Notes: generated from the letters alone by a model not told the origin. A stretch of 64,000 bases of DNA from an uncultured Eggerthellaceae bacterium (GCA_934670115.1 CAKUOV010000004.1:45650-109649), one strand, 5' to 3'; numbered from the stretch's first letter, positions 33,779 through 42,796 are shown. Program-made: numbers and translations.

Positions 33779-35317
33779 ATGACTGTTTATTACGTTGATT
33801 ACGAGAACGTGCACGCGGGCGTCGATGGTATTGACAAGCTGACCGCGAATGATACCGTGCGCATTTTTTATAGTCCTAAGGCCGATACGATGCGCATTGC
33901 TTTTGTCGAGCAAGCGTTGCGCGCGCAGGCGAAAATCGAGCTTATCAGCGTTGACGTGGGAACGCCGAATGCGCTGGACTTTCATTTAGTGGCGTGGCTG
34001 TATAGCGAGCTTCCGCAGGCAACGGAAGAGCACGTGATTGTGAGCAACGATCATGGTTACGATGCTGCGGATCGCATGGGCGTGCGTCTTGGATTGCCCC
34101 AGGTCAGGCGCGTTTCAAGCATTGCGGAAGACCTCGGGCTTCCTCCTACGCCGCTTGCGGAGACGGCGGGGAAGCGTCGTTCGTCGTCGCGTCGCGGAGG
34201 GAAGGGCCGCCGCGGTACTGCCGAGGCTCCTGCCGTTGATGCTCCGGCAGATGCTGCCGAAGCCGTGGGTAATTCGCCTGTGGAAGGTGTCGCTGCAAAT
34301 GGCGCGGCTGCGGAAGGCTCGGCTGCTGATGTTGGCACACTTGCGTGCGAAGCGCCGACGGATGCCGCCAAGGCAAAGGTGACCGAAGGCTCTGAAGCGG
34401 CCGAAGTCGTTACTGCTGTTCAGGGAGCAGAACGTGCCGTCGAGGCCGCTGCTTCCGTAGCGGGAGAATCCGCGCCGACAGCGCCGACCGCTGCATCCGA
34501 AGACGCAAAGAACGGTGAAGCCGCTACGCGCACGAGCAAGCGCAATGGAAAATCGCGTCGGAAGAAGAAATCTGACAAGAACGACAAGGGTGACAAGAAC
34601 GACAAGGGCGAAAAGGCGGGCGAAGAGCCAGCTGAGAAAGCGACCGAAGAACACGTTGAAAAGGCAACCGAACGGCCTGCGGAGAAGGCGAGCGAAGCGC
34701 CGACAGCTGCGAAAGCGGCTGACGTTGCAGCGAATGCGGAGCCGACCGTCGCAGAATCTGCTGACATCGCAGCGAACGCGGAGCCTGCCGCCAAACCCGC
34801 CGGCGAAGCGGAGCCGCAGGCTGCTGCCGCCAAACCCGCCGCTGAGCCCGCACCCGACTCCGTAGCTGCCGAGTCGCAGGCTGTCGAGCCCGCTGCCGCA
34901 GCTGAGTTGGCCGTCCAGCCCATCTTTAAGCCTGCCGCTGAGCGTGCGACTGAGCCCGATGCAGCTGACCCCACAACCGAACCCGCAACTGAACCTGCAT
35001 CCGATGAGCCTGCACCCGAAAGCGCCCCGAAGCAAATACGCGGTCGCAGGCGTCGTCGTTCTGCAAAGGCCGACGCAGCGAAAGCGGACGCCGTTTCAAA
35101 AACCACCGTGCTTCTGACGGAGCGCGATGTGGTATTGCCCGAAGATCAGCTGAACGTTGTGGTTAAAGCGGCGCAGGCGGCCACCACGAAGCAGGAATTT
35201 TATCGCGGCATTATCCAGAAGCTGGGTCAAAAACAGGGGCTTGTTGTATACGGCCAGGTCAAACAGTTGTTCAAAGAAATATCTGCAACTGTTTCGGCCG
35301 ATACCCCTGAAAGCTGA
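33779..35317 (+). CDS. NYN/PIN-domain protein with long disordered linker and C-terminal domain
   Basis: 512 residues. Residues 1-125 are a PIN-like/NYN ribonuclease fold with acidic residues in VDYENVHAGVDG, ALDFHLVAWL and VSNDHGYDAAD. The middle (about 130-440) is low complexity: basic clusters (RRSSSRRGGKGRRG, KRNGKSRRKKKSDKNDKGDK) and long Ala/Glu/Pro runs. After a RGRRRRRS patch, the last 60 residues form a helical domain (LTERDVVLPEDQLNVVVKAA onward). The ATG at 33779 has AAGGAAGG upstream. It probably binds RNA and cleaves it or scaffolds degradation; the partner is unknown. The stop is followed at once by palindromic repeat copy 5. Confidence 0.8.
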   Translation: MTVYYVDYENVHAGVDGIDKLTANDTVRIFYSPKADTMRIAFVEQALRAQAKIELISVDVGTPNALDFHLVAWLYSELPQATEEHVIVSNDHGYDAADRMGVRLGLPQVRRVSSIAEDLGLPPTPLAETAGKRRSSSRRGGKGRRGTAEAPAVDAPADAAEAVGNSPVEGVAANGAAAEGSAADVGTLACEAPTDAAKAKVTEGSEAAEVVTAVQGAERAVEAAASVAGESAPTAPTAASEDAKNGEAATRTSKRNGKSRRKKKSDKNDKGDKNDKGEKAGEEPAEKATEEHVEKATERPAEKASEAPTAAKAADVAANAEPTVAESADIAANAEPAAKPAGEAEPQAAAAKPAAEPAPDSVAAESQAVEPAAAAELAVQPIFKPAAERATEPDAADPTTEPATEPASDEPAPESAPKQIRGRRRRRSAKADAAKADAVSKTTVLLTERDVVLPEDQLNVVVKAAQAATTKQEFYRGIIQKLGQKQGLVVYGQVKQLFKEISATVSADTPES

Positions 35318-35348
35318 TGTTGACAAAAGGTGGGGTAATTTGTCAACA
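35318..35348 (-). repeat. Dispersed palindromic repeat, copy 5
   Basis: Plus strand TGTTGACAAAA - GGTGGGGTAA - TTTGTCAACA, starting at the base after the NYN/PIN gene stop and ending 29 bp before cbiL. Confidence 0.88.
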
Positions 35349-35377
35349 AATGAGTGAATCGAAAGAGGAAACTTCGC

Positions 35378-36154
35378 ATGAATGCAACAGAAAACGTCAC
35401 AGCTGCCGGATGTGCGGAAGCCGTGAAAGCCGCAGAAACCACTTCTGAAACGGCAGCCGAAACGCCGAAAGGAACGCTCTACGGCGTAAGTGTTGGCCCG
35501 GGCGACCCTGAGCTGCTCACGCTGAAGGCAGTGCGTGTCCTTCGCGCGGCCGATGTGGTGGCTGTACCGAACATCGGACATGGCAGGCAAACGGCCTACG
35601 GCATCATCGAAGAACACATTCAGGGCAAGCCGCTCATCGATTGTTCCACGCCCATGCTGCGCGATCGCACGCAAGTCATCGAAGCGTACCGCGGCGTTGC
35701 GGCCGAAATTGCCGCCGCGCTGGACGAAGGCAAGGACGTTGCGTATGCCGCCATCGGCGACATTGGGGTGTATTCCACGTACTACTACATTCACGAAATG
35801 CTGGTTGAACAGGGGTATCGTGTTGAAGTCATCCCCGGTGTCACCTCGTTTTGCGCCTCCGCCGCCCGCCTGGGTATTCCCTTATGCGAAGGTCCCGAAG
35901 CGCTGACGATTGTTCCCGTTATGGCGGGCGACGCGAAAGATGCCGCCATGGCGGTTCCTGGCACGAAAGTCTTCATGAAGAGCGGTCGCGAGTTGGATGC
36001 CGTGCGCGAAATTGTAGAGCAGGCTGGCATACTGGATACTACGTCGCTCGTGGCGAATTGCGGTTTGGAAGACGAAGCGCTTTATCCGCATCTTGCCGAT
36101 GTTCCTGCCGATATGTCCGACTACTTCACGCTGGTCATTGCGAAAGAAAAATAA
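35378..36154 (+). CDS. cbiL: Precorrin-2/cobalt-factor-2 C20-methyltransferase
   Basis: 258 residues. After a 30-residue Ala/Glu/Thr-rich extension comes the tetrapyrrole methylase fold: GVSVGPGDPELLTLKAVRVL, YAAIGDIGVYSTYYY and EVIPGVTSFCASAARLGIPL are characteristic of CbiL/CobI. The enzyme methylates C20 in the corrin pathway. It stands alone here, with no other cobalamin genes beside it, so the rest must be elsewhere. The ATG at 35378 has GAAAGAGGAA upstream. It may be co-transcribed with the LuxR gene that begins 62 bp later. Confidence 0.9.
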   Translation: MNATENVTAAGCAEAVKAAETTSETAAETPKGTLYGVSVGPGDPELLTLKAVRVLRAADVVAVPNIGHGRQTAYGIIEEHIQGKPLIDCSTPMLRDRTQVIEAYRGVAAEIAAALDEGKDVAYAAIGDIGVYSTYYYIHEMLVEQGYRVEVIPGVTSFCASAARLGIPLCEGPEALTIVPVMAGDAKDAAMAVPGTKVFMKSGRELDAVREIVEQAGILDTTSLVANCGLEDEALYPHLADVPADMSDYFTLVIAKEK

Positions 36155-36216
36155 GCACGGCGAAAACCGTAATCATCCAGGGGCGTTTGTGCATAAGGGG
36201 AGAATAAGGGGAGAAC

Positions 36217-37737
36217 GTGGATGCGTTTGCAGCGAAGCTCAAGCATAGCTTGAGCGAAATCGACGCGCGCTGGCCGTCGGTTAAGTTTTTGAGCCTGGGT
36301 TTTTACAGCGCGTGGATCTTGCTCATGATGAACGGCTCAAGCATTGTTGCCATGCCGACGCATCTTGCGACAGGCGAATCGCACAATGTCCTGTATCTTG
36401 CTTCGGGCGTCCCCTTGTGCGTAACGCTTCTTGCCTTGGGCGCAACGCATCGCAAGATGCACCGTTATGTCGCGCATGGTCCGCTTGTTCCCTGCATGGG
36501 ACTGCTCGCTTCGTTTTGTACCGCGATTATCCTGGGTGCGTTTGGCGGCAATTTCGGGACGGTGGCTTTTGTGCTTGCTAGCGCGGGCACGGGCATTGGA
36601 ACGGCGTTTGTGTGCGTGCGCATTGGCAGCATGTATTCGTATTTGAACGGTAATCGCATTTTCTTCACGGTGTTTTATACGGCCATTATCGCGAATCTCA
36701 TTTACTTCATGTGCGCTGCTATTCCGCGACTGCTTGCCCTTGTTGTTCTTTCGTCGCTTCCGTTTTTAGCGGTGCTGTTCTGCTTTATCCGAGGCGAGGA
36801 AGGCGCCCCACACGATGCCGATACGATTCCTATTGAAATGCTGCCCCGAGGGTTTTTCCTTCGCTGCATTGTAGTGGTGTTCGTTTTCGCGCTGGCGGTG
36901 GGCGTTTTCAAGGGAATTGCAACGCTGGAGCTTCCTGCGCAAATCGTGCGCGACGAATCGATTGCATCGGTATTCGCCAGCTTGAATGTGAAACTGGTCT
37001 TGCTGGTGGGTTGTGCACTCTACCTGGGTGCTCATTCCTTCGACATTGGGAAAATCTATTACCCGATTGCAACGATTGCCTGTTTGGTAATCCTGGTTTC
37101 GCCGTTGTTGGGCGAGACGTTTCGTTTTGCGCAGTTGGTTATCGTTGATGCTTCGTATAATGTTTTCATTCTTGCTGTCTGGTGTATTTTGGCAAGCATT
37201 GCCTCGCAGACAACGCTTTCCTCAACGTACGTCTTTGGTCTTGGCCGCGGCGCTTCAGCGGTGGGCACCACGCTGGGGCAGTTTGTGGCGGGCTTTTCTG
37301 TGGCGGCGCTCCCGGCTTTTCGCGACGGCGCGTTTATCGCTGCAATCGTGTGCGCCGTGATAGTGCTGCTTTGTCTGCAATTCGTCATGGGGGAGCATAC
37401 GGTCACCGAAGCGCTGGAGAAGACGTTCAGCGAAGGTGTTATTGTTGTTCCTGCATCTGATTCCGACAACGGCGCGCAAACCGCACCCCACGAGGTGCCC
37501 CTGGAACATTGGGACGTTTTATGCGAAACGCTTGCCGCCGAGAAGGGACTTACGTCGCGTGAGTCCGAGATCTTGGGCTTGCTGAGCCGCGGTCGCACGG
37601 CGGCGTACATTTCCGAGGAGCTATGCATTTCATACAACACGGCGAAGGGCCATATTCGCAACCTTTATGCGAAATGCGACGTTCATTCCCGTCAGGAATT
37701 AATCAATATGGTAGAAGCGAAGAGGGCGTTGAAGTAG
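36217..37737 (+). CDS. Membrane-bound LuxR-type transcriptional regulator
   Basis: 506 residues, GTG start at 36217 preceded by AAGGGGAGAA. About twelve hydrophobic segments (residues 25-390) precede a C-terminal LuxR helix-turn-helix (LTSRESEILGLLSRGRTA, then EELCISYNTAKGHIRNLYAK). The architecture matches the gene at 7698, though the membrane parts differ. It directly precedes the molybdoenzyme operon on the same strand with a terminator between, so it most likely senses the operon's substrate and activates it; this is inferred from position. Confidence 0.88.
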   Translation: MDAFAAKLKHSLSEIDARWPSVKFLSLGFYSAWILLMMNGSSIVAMPTHLATGESHNVLYLASGVPLCVTLLALGATHRKMHRYVAHGPLVPCMGLLASFCTAIILGAFGGNFGTVAFVLASAGTGIGTAFVCVRIGSMYSYLNGNRIFFTVFYTAIIANLIYFMCAAIPRLLALVVLSSLPFLAVLFCFIRGEEGAPHDADTIPIEMLPRGFFLRCIVVVFVFALAVGVFKGIATLELPAQIVRDESIASVFASLNVKLVLLVGCALYLGAHSFDIGKIYYPIATIACLVILVSPLLGETFRFAQLVIVDASYNVFILAVWCILASIASQTTLSSTYVFGLGRGASAVGTTLGQFVAGFSVAALPAFRDGAFIAAIVCAVIVLLCLQFVMGEHTVTEALEKTFSEGVIVVPASDSDNGAQTAPHEVPLEHWDVLCETLAAEKGLTSRESEILGLLSRGRTAAYISEELCISYNTAKGHIRNLYAKCDVHSRQELINMVEAKRALK

Positions 37738-38096
37738 CGCCATTGCGTGGCTCATCGCCGACTTTTGATTCTTTTGCTGAGAAGGAGCAACTGCGCTTCT
37801 GCTTGTGCGCCGCATGCAGTCCATCGCTCAGCGCTGAAGTGTGCAAAAATGTCACAACCCGCGCTTATCCCTGTAAAATGCCTGCTCAAACCCATGTAAC
37901 CCGAAAAGGGTTGGTGAGCCGTTCACCGGAAACAACCCTTTTTGGAATGTCTCTTCTCCTGAAAAACATCCCTTTCGAGTCTTATGCGCGCCCTTGAAAA
38001 TCTCCTATGCTTCCCGGCGTTGAAAGCTGCACGCGAAATTGCAAAAGCAACGTGTGCGGATGCAAGCAAGTGAGCCTGAAGTAAAGAGGAGGAGAC
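37738..38096 (+). other. Leader region of the molybdoenzyme operon
   Basis: 359 bp. It holds the LuxR terminator at 37904-37945 and, after it, the presumed promoter and operator of the operon. No ORF or recognised motif in the last 150 bp apart from an AAGAGGAGGAGA ribosome site. Confidence 0.6.
37904..37945 (+). terminator. Terminator of the LuxR gene
   Basis: Stem AAAAGGGTTG(GTGA) / (TCAC)...CAACCCTTTTT with an internal bulge and a T5 end. Confidence 0.7.
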
Positions 38097-40436
38097 ATGC
38101 TTGATGCAAAGCAGCCATACGTTTTAGAAGAAAGCGATGGCGTAATGAAGGTGCGCACCTGCGCTTGGTCGCCGCCGGGAGACCACCCCGTAGGATGGGG
38201 CGTTATCGTTACCGTTAAGGATAACAAGATCCTGAAGGTGGAGGGCGACCCCGATCATCCCATCACGCAAGGACGCCTGGATGTTCGTAACCTCACCCTT
38301 GATGAAGTGGTGTACAGCGACGAACGTCTGACCAGCCCTATGGTGCGTGATCGTGCGGATCGTGGCAAAGATGCGTGGCGCAAGGTTTCTTGGGATGAAG
38401 CGTACGACCTGATTGAGAAGAACATTCGCGACATCTGGGAGAAGTGGGGTGCCGAGACCATCTTCACGCTCACGGGCACCGGTCGCGAGTCAACGCTGTA
38501 CGCTCCGGTATATGGCCCTGCTATCTGCAACACGCCGAACGGTGCTTCTACATACGCATTCTCCGGCGAAGCGTGCTACGGCCCGCGTGCTACCATCACC
38601 AACTACTTGCTGGGTGCTGGCGTTCCGGAAATCGACTCCGCTCAGTACTGGGAGGATCGCTACGATCATCCGGGCTACGTTGTTCCGAAATACATCATGG
38701 TCTGGGGCAAAGACCCGCTGTATTCCAGTCCCGATGGCTTCTTCGGTCCCTGCATTATCGATTTGATTAAGCGCGGCTCAAAGATTATCGTTGTTGATCC
38801 ACGTGTCACGTGGCTGGCTGCCCATGCGGAGTTTCATTTGCAGCTTCGTCCTGGTACCGATGCCGCTGTTGGTCTGGGCTTTTTGAATGTCATTATCAGC
38901 GAAGGCCTGTATGATCATGAGTTCGTTGAGTGCTGGACGTATGGTTTTGACCAGCTGGCCGAGGCATGCAAGGAATGGACGCCCGAGCGCGTGCAAGAAG
39001 TTGCCTGGGTTGATCCCGAGCAGCTGGTTGGCGCCGCGCGTGCCTTCGCAACGAATGCTCCCTCTACGGCTACCTGGGGTGTTGCGCTTGACCAGTCCAA
39101 GGCATCCACGCAAGCAGCTCAGTGCTTCTTGGCCATTTGCGCCATTTGCGGCTACATTGATGTTCCCGGCGGCATTACCATCACGAAGCCTACGAGCTTT
39201 ATTGGCCAGTGGCGCTACGACATGATGGACGTTCTTGATCCTGAGATGGCGGCAAAGCATATTATTGACCCCGATGGCAAATACGCCCTGTTCAACGCGG
39301 GTGCTGCTATGGGTGGTGTTCAGGGCGACACGCTGCTGAACTGGCTTGAGGGCAAATGGGCCGACATGGAAGGCTACTACAAGCTGCGCATGTGCTGGAT
39401 CATTGGCAACAACCCGCTTGCTTGCATGGCTGACCAGCCCAAACGCTGGTATGAAGCTATGAAGGACCTTGAGTTTGTGGTTGCGAACGACATCTTCATG
39501 ACCCCCACCATTATGGCGCTGTGCGATGTGGTGCTGCCGCTTTCCACCTACGTTGAGCACGAGGGCTTGGTAACGCCGAATTACGGTCGCAACCAGCACT
39601 TCATTGGTGCCATGAACCAGATCATCGACAATCCCAACACCAAGTCTGACCTGGAGATTCTTATTGATATGGGTCGTCGTATGCGCCCCGAGCTGTGGGA
39701 AGGCATGGAAACGCCCGATAAGTTCTTCGACGCCAAGCTGCGTGAGAACTATGGCTACGGCTTGGACGAAGTGAAGGCTGTCCCGGCAAAGATGGCGGGC
39801 TACGAGTACAAGAAGTACGAGAAGGGCCTGCTGCGCGCCGATGGCAACCTTGGTTTCGAGACCAGGTCCGGTCGTATTGAGCTGTGGTCGCCCGTTCTTG
39901 CCGCTTACGGCGAGCAACCGTTGCCGTATTTCGAAGAGCCCGAGTTCTCTCATGAGTCGAAACCCGAGCTCAAGGCCGAATATCCGCTGTATTACACCAC
40001 GGGTGGGCGTCACATTTCCATGTTCCACTCTGAGCATCGCCAAAAGGATCTTACGTGCCGCAAGCTGCATCCTTGGCCGCTGGTGACCATCAACCCCAAG
40101 ACCGCCGCTGAATATGGCATTGCCCAAGGCGATTGGGTTGAAGTCGAAAGCCCGCAGGGTCGCATGGTGCAGAAAGCGAACTTGACGAACGAAGTCAACG
40201 AGAAGTTCGTCCACGTTGAGCATGCTTGGTGGTATCCGGAGCAAAGCGGCGAGGGCGAGAACCCCTATGGCGTGTTCACGTCTAACGCGAACAACCTGAT
40301 TCCGCATGAAAGTGTTTCGGTCACCGGTTATGGCGCGCCCTACAAAAACGGTATCTGCCATATTCGTAAAGCGGAATGCCCTGTTGACGAGAGTCTTTTT
40401 GCAACTCCCGCTCAGCTGGCCGCTCTTCAGAAATAA
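38097..40436 (+). CDS. Molybdopterin oxidoreductase, catechol-dehydroxylase-like, without N-terminal Fe-S motif
   Basis: 779 residues of the DMSO reductase superfamily. Start at ATG 38097 with AGGAGG. There is no Tat signal, so it is cytoplasmic. Pterin-domain features are clear (KVSWDEAYDLIEKNIRDIW, SGEACYGPRATI with the likely Mo-ligand Cys, IVVDPRVTWLAAHAEF, WIIGNNPLACMADQP, YYTTGGRHISMFHSEHR). In the first 130 residues there is only one Cys (TCAWSPPGDHPVGWG, then GRLDVRNL). Relatives carry Cys at the positions that are Asp, Trp and Asp here, so the [4Fe-4S] cluster is probably absent. The operon partners (small Fe-S protein, MFS transporter, LuxR regulator) recall the soluble catechol dehydroxylases of Gordonibacter and pyrogallol transhydroxylase. 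Substrate unproven. Confidence 0.82.
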   Translation: MLDAKQPYVLEESDGVMKVRTCAWSPPGDHPVGWGVIVTVKDNKILKVEGDPDHPITQGRLDVRNLTLDEVVYSDERLTSPMVRDRADRGKDAWRKVSWDEAYDLIEKNIRDIWEKWGAETIFTLTGTGRESTLYAPVYGPAICNTPNGASTYAFSGEACYGPRATITNYLLGAGVPEIDSAQYWEDRYDHPGYVVPKYIMVWGKDPLYSSPDGFFGPCIIDLIKRGSKIIVVDPRVTWLAAHAEFHLQLRPGTDAAVGLGFLNVIISEGLYDHEFVECWTYGFDQLAEACKEWTPERVQEVAWVDPEQLVGAARAFATNAPSTATWGVALDQSKASTQAAQCFLAICAICGYIDVPGGITITKPTSFIGQWRYDMMDVLDPEMAAKHIIDPDGKYALFNAGAAMGGVQGDTLLNWLEGKWADMEGYYKLRMCWIIGNNPLACMADQPKRWYEAMKDLEFVVANDIFMTPTIMALCDVVLPLSTYVEHEGLVTPNYGRNQHFIGAMNQIIDNPNTKSDLEILIDMGRRMRPELWEGMETPDKFFDAKLRENYGYGLDEVKAVPAKMAGYEYKKYEKGLLRADGNLGFETRSGRIELWSPVLAAYGEQPLPYFEEPEFSHESKPELKAEYPLYYTTGGRHISMFHSEHRQKDLTCRKLHPWPLVTINPKTAAEYGIAQGDWVEVESPQGRMVQKANLTNEVNEKFVHVEHAWWYPEQSGEGENPYGVFTSNANNLIPHESVSVTGYGAPYKNGICHIRKAECPVDESLFATPAQLAALQK

Positions 40437-40457
40437 CGGCAGGGAAGGAGGCATACT

Positions 40458-40790
40458 ATGAAAAACGCAATGCTTATCAATTACGGGCTTTGCTTTGGCT
40501 GCGATTCCTGCACCGTTTCTTGCATGAAGGAGAAGGGTCTTTCCTTCGAAGAGCAGGGCATCGTCATTAAGCAGTACGGTCCGGTGAAAGTCAACGGCTC
40601 GTGGGAGTGGGATTATATCCCCGTGCCAACCAATCTGTGCGACCTGTGCGAAGAACGTGTGAGCCAGGGCAAACTTGCTGCCTGCCAGCAGCACTGCTTG
40701 GCCCAGGTCATCGAGATTCTACCTGCCGATCAAGTGGCGAATCGCATGATTGAGCTGGGCGGCAAGAAGGTTTCCGTCTTCATGCCGTAA
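40458..40790 (+). CDS. Small two-cluster 4Fe-4S electron carrier of the molybdoenzyme
   Basis: 110 residues. The first cluster motif is CFGCDSCTVSC (CxxCxxCxxxC); further Cys in LCDLCEERV and AACQQHCLAQV complete what looks like a second cluster. It resembles the small electron-transfer subunit that accompanies soluble molybdenum dehydroxylases. ATG at 40458 with AAGGAGG, 21 bp after the catalytic gene stop. It probably feeds electrons to the molybdenum site; because the catalytic subunit seems to lack its own cluster, electrons would have to pass directly from this protein. Confidence 0.87.
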   Translation: MKNAMLINYGLCFGCDSCTVSCMKEKGLSFEEQGIVIKQYGPVKVNGSWEWDYIPVPTNLCDLCEERVSQGKLAACQQHCLAQVIEILPADQVANRMIELGGKKVSVFMP

Positions 40791-40981
40791 CGGATTCACC
40801 CCGTAAAGATTCCCCAGGAATCACGCTTTAGGAGCATGGTAACGCCGCCAGTTGCCACTTCTTTGCCCCGTATGTTTACTCTTGCGCCCATCGTAAGGGA
40901 TACCCCTCCAAGAAGAGTCTGTTCGTCTTCTCTTTTTATCCCCTGCGATGCGGCGCCTCCCCCCTCCAAAGGAGAAAACAA

Positions 40982-41434
40982 ATGCTTCCACAGCAGAAAA
41001 AAGGATGGACAACGGTTGTCGATCTTGAAGAATACAAGAAGATGACCTGGTCTTATTTGACGAATGTCAAGCAGACCTGGCAATACGATGGCATCGCGTA
41101 TATCTTTCGCAAGCGCGGCATTCATCTGTATGGCAGGGATTGCGGTTCGCTGAAGATGAACCACCCTATTCTGACCATCGGCATTCCGCAGCATAAAGAC
41201 AAGAATTACGGCGTTGACCTGTATGTTCCGGTCGAAAAGAAGGCGCAAGCGCTTTCGCTTATCAAAGACTGGGATCGTATTCGCGAATACGCCGAGCTTG
41301 AACAGCAAGAGGGTAAGGCCGCCCATAAAGCTTTCGAGGCGGCAGCAACCGAAGCTAAGCAACGAAATGCCGAGAAGAAGCGTGCGGCGCGACGTGAGAA
41401 GTTTGGCAGGATGCGCGCGCAGCTGTTTTCCTAA
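40982..41434 (+). CDS. Unknown protein in the molybdoenzyme operon
   Basis: 150 residues. The first 100 residues appear folded (TWSYLTNVKQTWQYDGIAYI, RKRGIHLYGRDCGSLKMNHP), the last 45 form a charged Lys/Arg/Ala/Glu helix. The ATG at 40982 has AAAGGAG. It sits between the small Fe-S gene (191 bp gap) and the MFS gene (48 bp gap). I do not recognise a family; an accessory or insertion role for the molybdoenzyme is only a guess from position. Confidence 0.75.
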   Translation: MLPQQKKGWTTVVDLEEYKKMTWSYLTNVKQTWQYDGIAYIFRKRGIHLYGRDCGSLKMNHPILTIGIPQHKDKNYGVDLYVPVEKKAQALSLIKDWDRIREYAELEQQEGKAAHKAFEAAATEAKQRNAEKKRAARREKFGRMRAQLFS

Positions 41435-41482
41435 AGCTTGATCATAGAAAACCATATCAAAACGTTTCAAAAGGAGTTCACG

Positions 41483-42796
41483 ATGCTTCAAACCATTGAA
41501 GACACCACCCCGAAGAAAAGCGGAGGTCTGCATTACGCATTCATCATCTGCTTGGGCGGCTTTCTGACGCAGTTTATTGTTTTGAGCGCTCAGCGTCTTC
41601 CTGCTCTGACCTTGGAGTCCATCCGTCAGTCCCTGGGCGTCAACTACGCCGAAATTGGCTTGATCACCTCCATTTACATGGTGTTTTACGCTGGTCTTTC
41701 GTTCGCATGGGGTATGGCTGCTGATAAGTTCGGCACGCGCAAGGCAATCGTTGCTGCATGCACCCTGGCTGCTGTAGGTGCCATCCTGTTCGGCTTCTTG
41801 GCGCCCCTGGGTCTTGTCCCTGCAATCGTGACCTGGTCCATTACCGGTTGCGGTACTGCTGGTCTGCTTATGGCCATTCTTCCGAAGATCGTTTCCCGCT
41901 GGTTTGCCCCGAACAAGCGCGGCATGGGCATGAGCCTTATCACCCCGGGCGCGAACTTCTCCGCCATTATCTTGGGCATTGTTACCCCGCTTATCATTGC
42001 CGCCATGGGTTGGGAAATGTCCTACGTTATCTTCGGTTGCATCTATGCTGCTATTGCGGTGTTCATCGCCATCTTCTTCCGCGAAGGTCCTGAGGAGAAG
42101 GGTCTTGCTCCGTACGGCGCTCCCGAAGGCGTTCAGGCCGCTCCTGCTCCCAAGATGGAAGAAGTTGCAGAAGCCAAGGATGCGAAGGGTAACGGCCAGT
42201 CTGCTATCGCTCGTGTTCTGCGCATGCCTATCACCTGGCATTTCGGTCTGTTCTACATCATTTACCAGGTTGGCTACATGGCTGCTTCCCAGTACTACGT
42301 TGCATCCATCCAGTCCGTTGGTTTCGACTTGGCTCAGGCATCTTTGGGCATTACGTGGGCCGGCGTTCTGACCATTCTGACCGAGCTTGTTTTGGGTCAG
42401 CTGTCCGACCGCATGGAGCGTAAGAACATTATGGCGTTCATGGTTGGTCTGAATGCAATCTTTGGTTTCGGTTATTATTTCTACCTGACCAGCGGTGCTG
42501 CTCCGTCGCTGATTGTGTGCTACATTTTTGTTGCCATCATCACGGCTTCCACCGGCGTTATTACGGTTATCATGACTGCTGCCGGCGAGTACTACGATGA
42601 TGACATCCGTGCAACGGGCACGGGCGTTGTGGGCACCATCAACATTGTGGGCCGCTACTTGGGTCCCTGGTTGGCTGGTATCATCATTGACCAGACCGGC
42701 GTGGTGGGCAATTCCTTCCTGATTGTTGGTATTGCCATGGCAATCGCTGCCGTTATCGCGGTGCTCATGCCGCGTAAGCGCGCAAAGCGTGCGTAG
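41483..42796 (+). CDS. MFS transporter (oxalate/formate-antiporter-like)
   Basis: 437 residues, twelve predicted membrane helices with a central cytoplasmic loop at about residues 205-250 (Ala/Pro/Glu/Lys-rich). The MFS motif GMAADKFGTRKAIV lies between helices 2 and 3, and SDRMERKNIM in the second half. The ATG at 41483 has AAAGGAG. It closes the molybdoenzyme operon and probably takes up the aromatic substrate or exports the product. Confidence 0.9.
   Translation: MLQTIEDTTPKKSGGLHYAFIICLGGFLTQFIVLSAQRLPALTLESIRQSLGVNYAEIGLITSIYMVFYAGLSFAWGMAADKFGTRKAIVAACTLAAVGAILFGFLAPLGLVPAIVTWSITGCGTAGLLMAILPKIVSRWFAPNKRGMGMSLITPGANFSAIILGIVTPLIIAAMGWEMSYVIFGCIYAAIAVFIAIFFREGPEEKGLAPYGAPEGVQAAPAPKMEEVAEAKDAKGNGQSAIARVLRMPITWHFGLFYIIYQVGYMAASQYYVASIQSVGFDLAQASLGITWAGVLTILTELVLGQLSDRMERKNIMAFMVGLNAIFGFGYYFYLTSGAAPSLIVCYIFVAIITASTGVITVIMTAAGEYYDDDIRATGTGVVGTINIVGRYLGPWLAGIIIDQTGVVGNSFLIVGIAMAIAAVIAVLMPRKRAKRA

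Noticed and set aside
38778..40694. 638-codon minus-strand open frame opposite the molybdoenzyme gene
   Set aside because: Antisense shadow; the plus-strand frame has strong motifs and an operon context.
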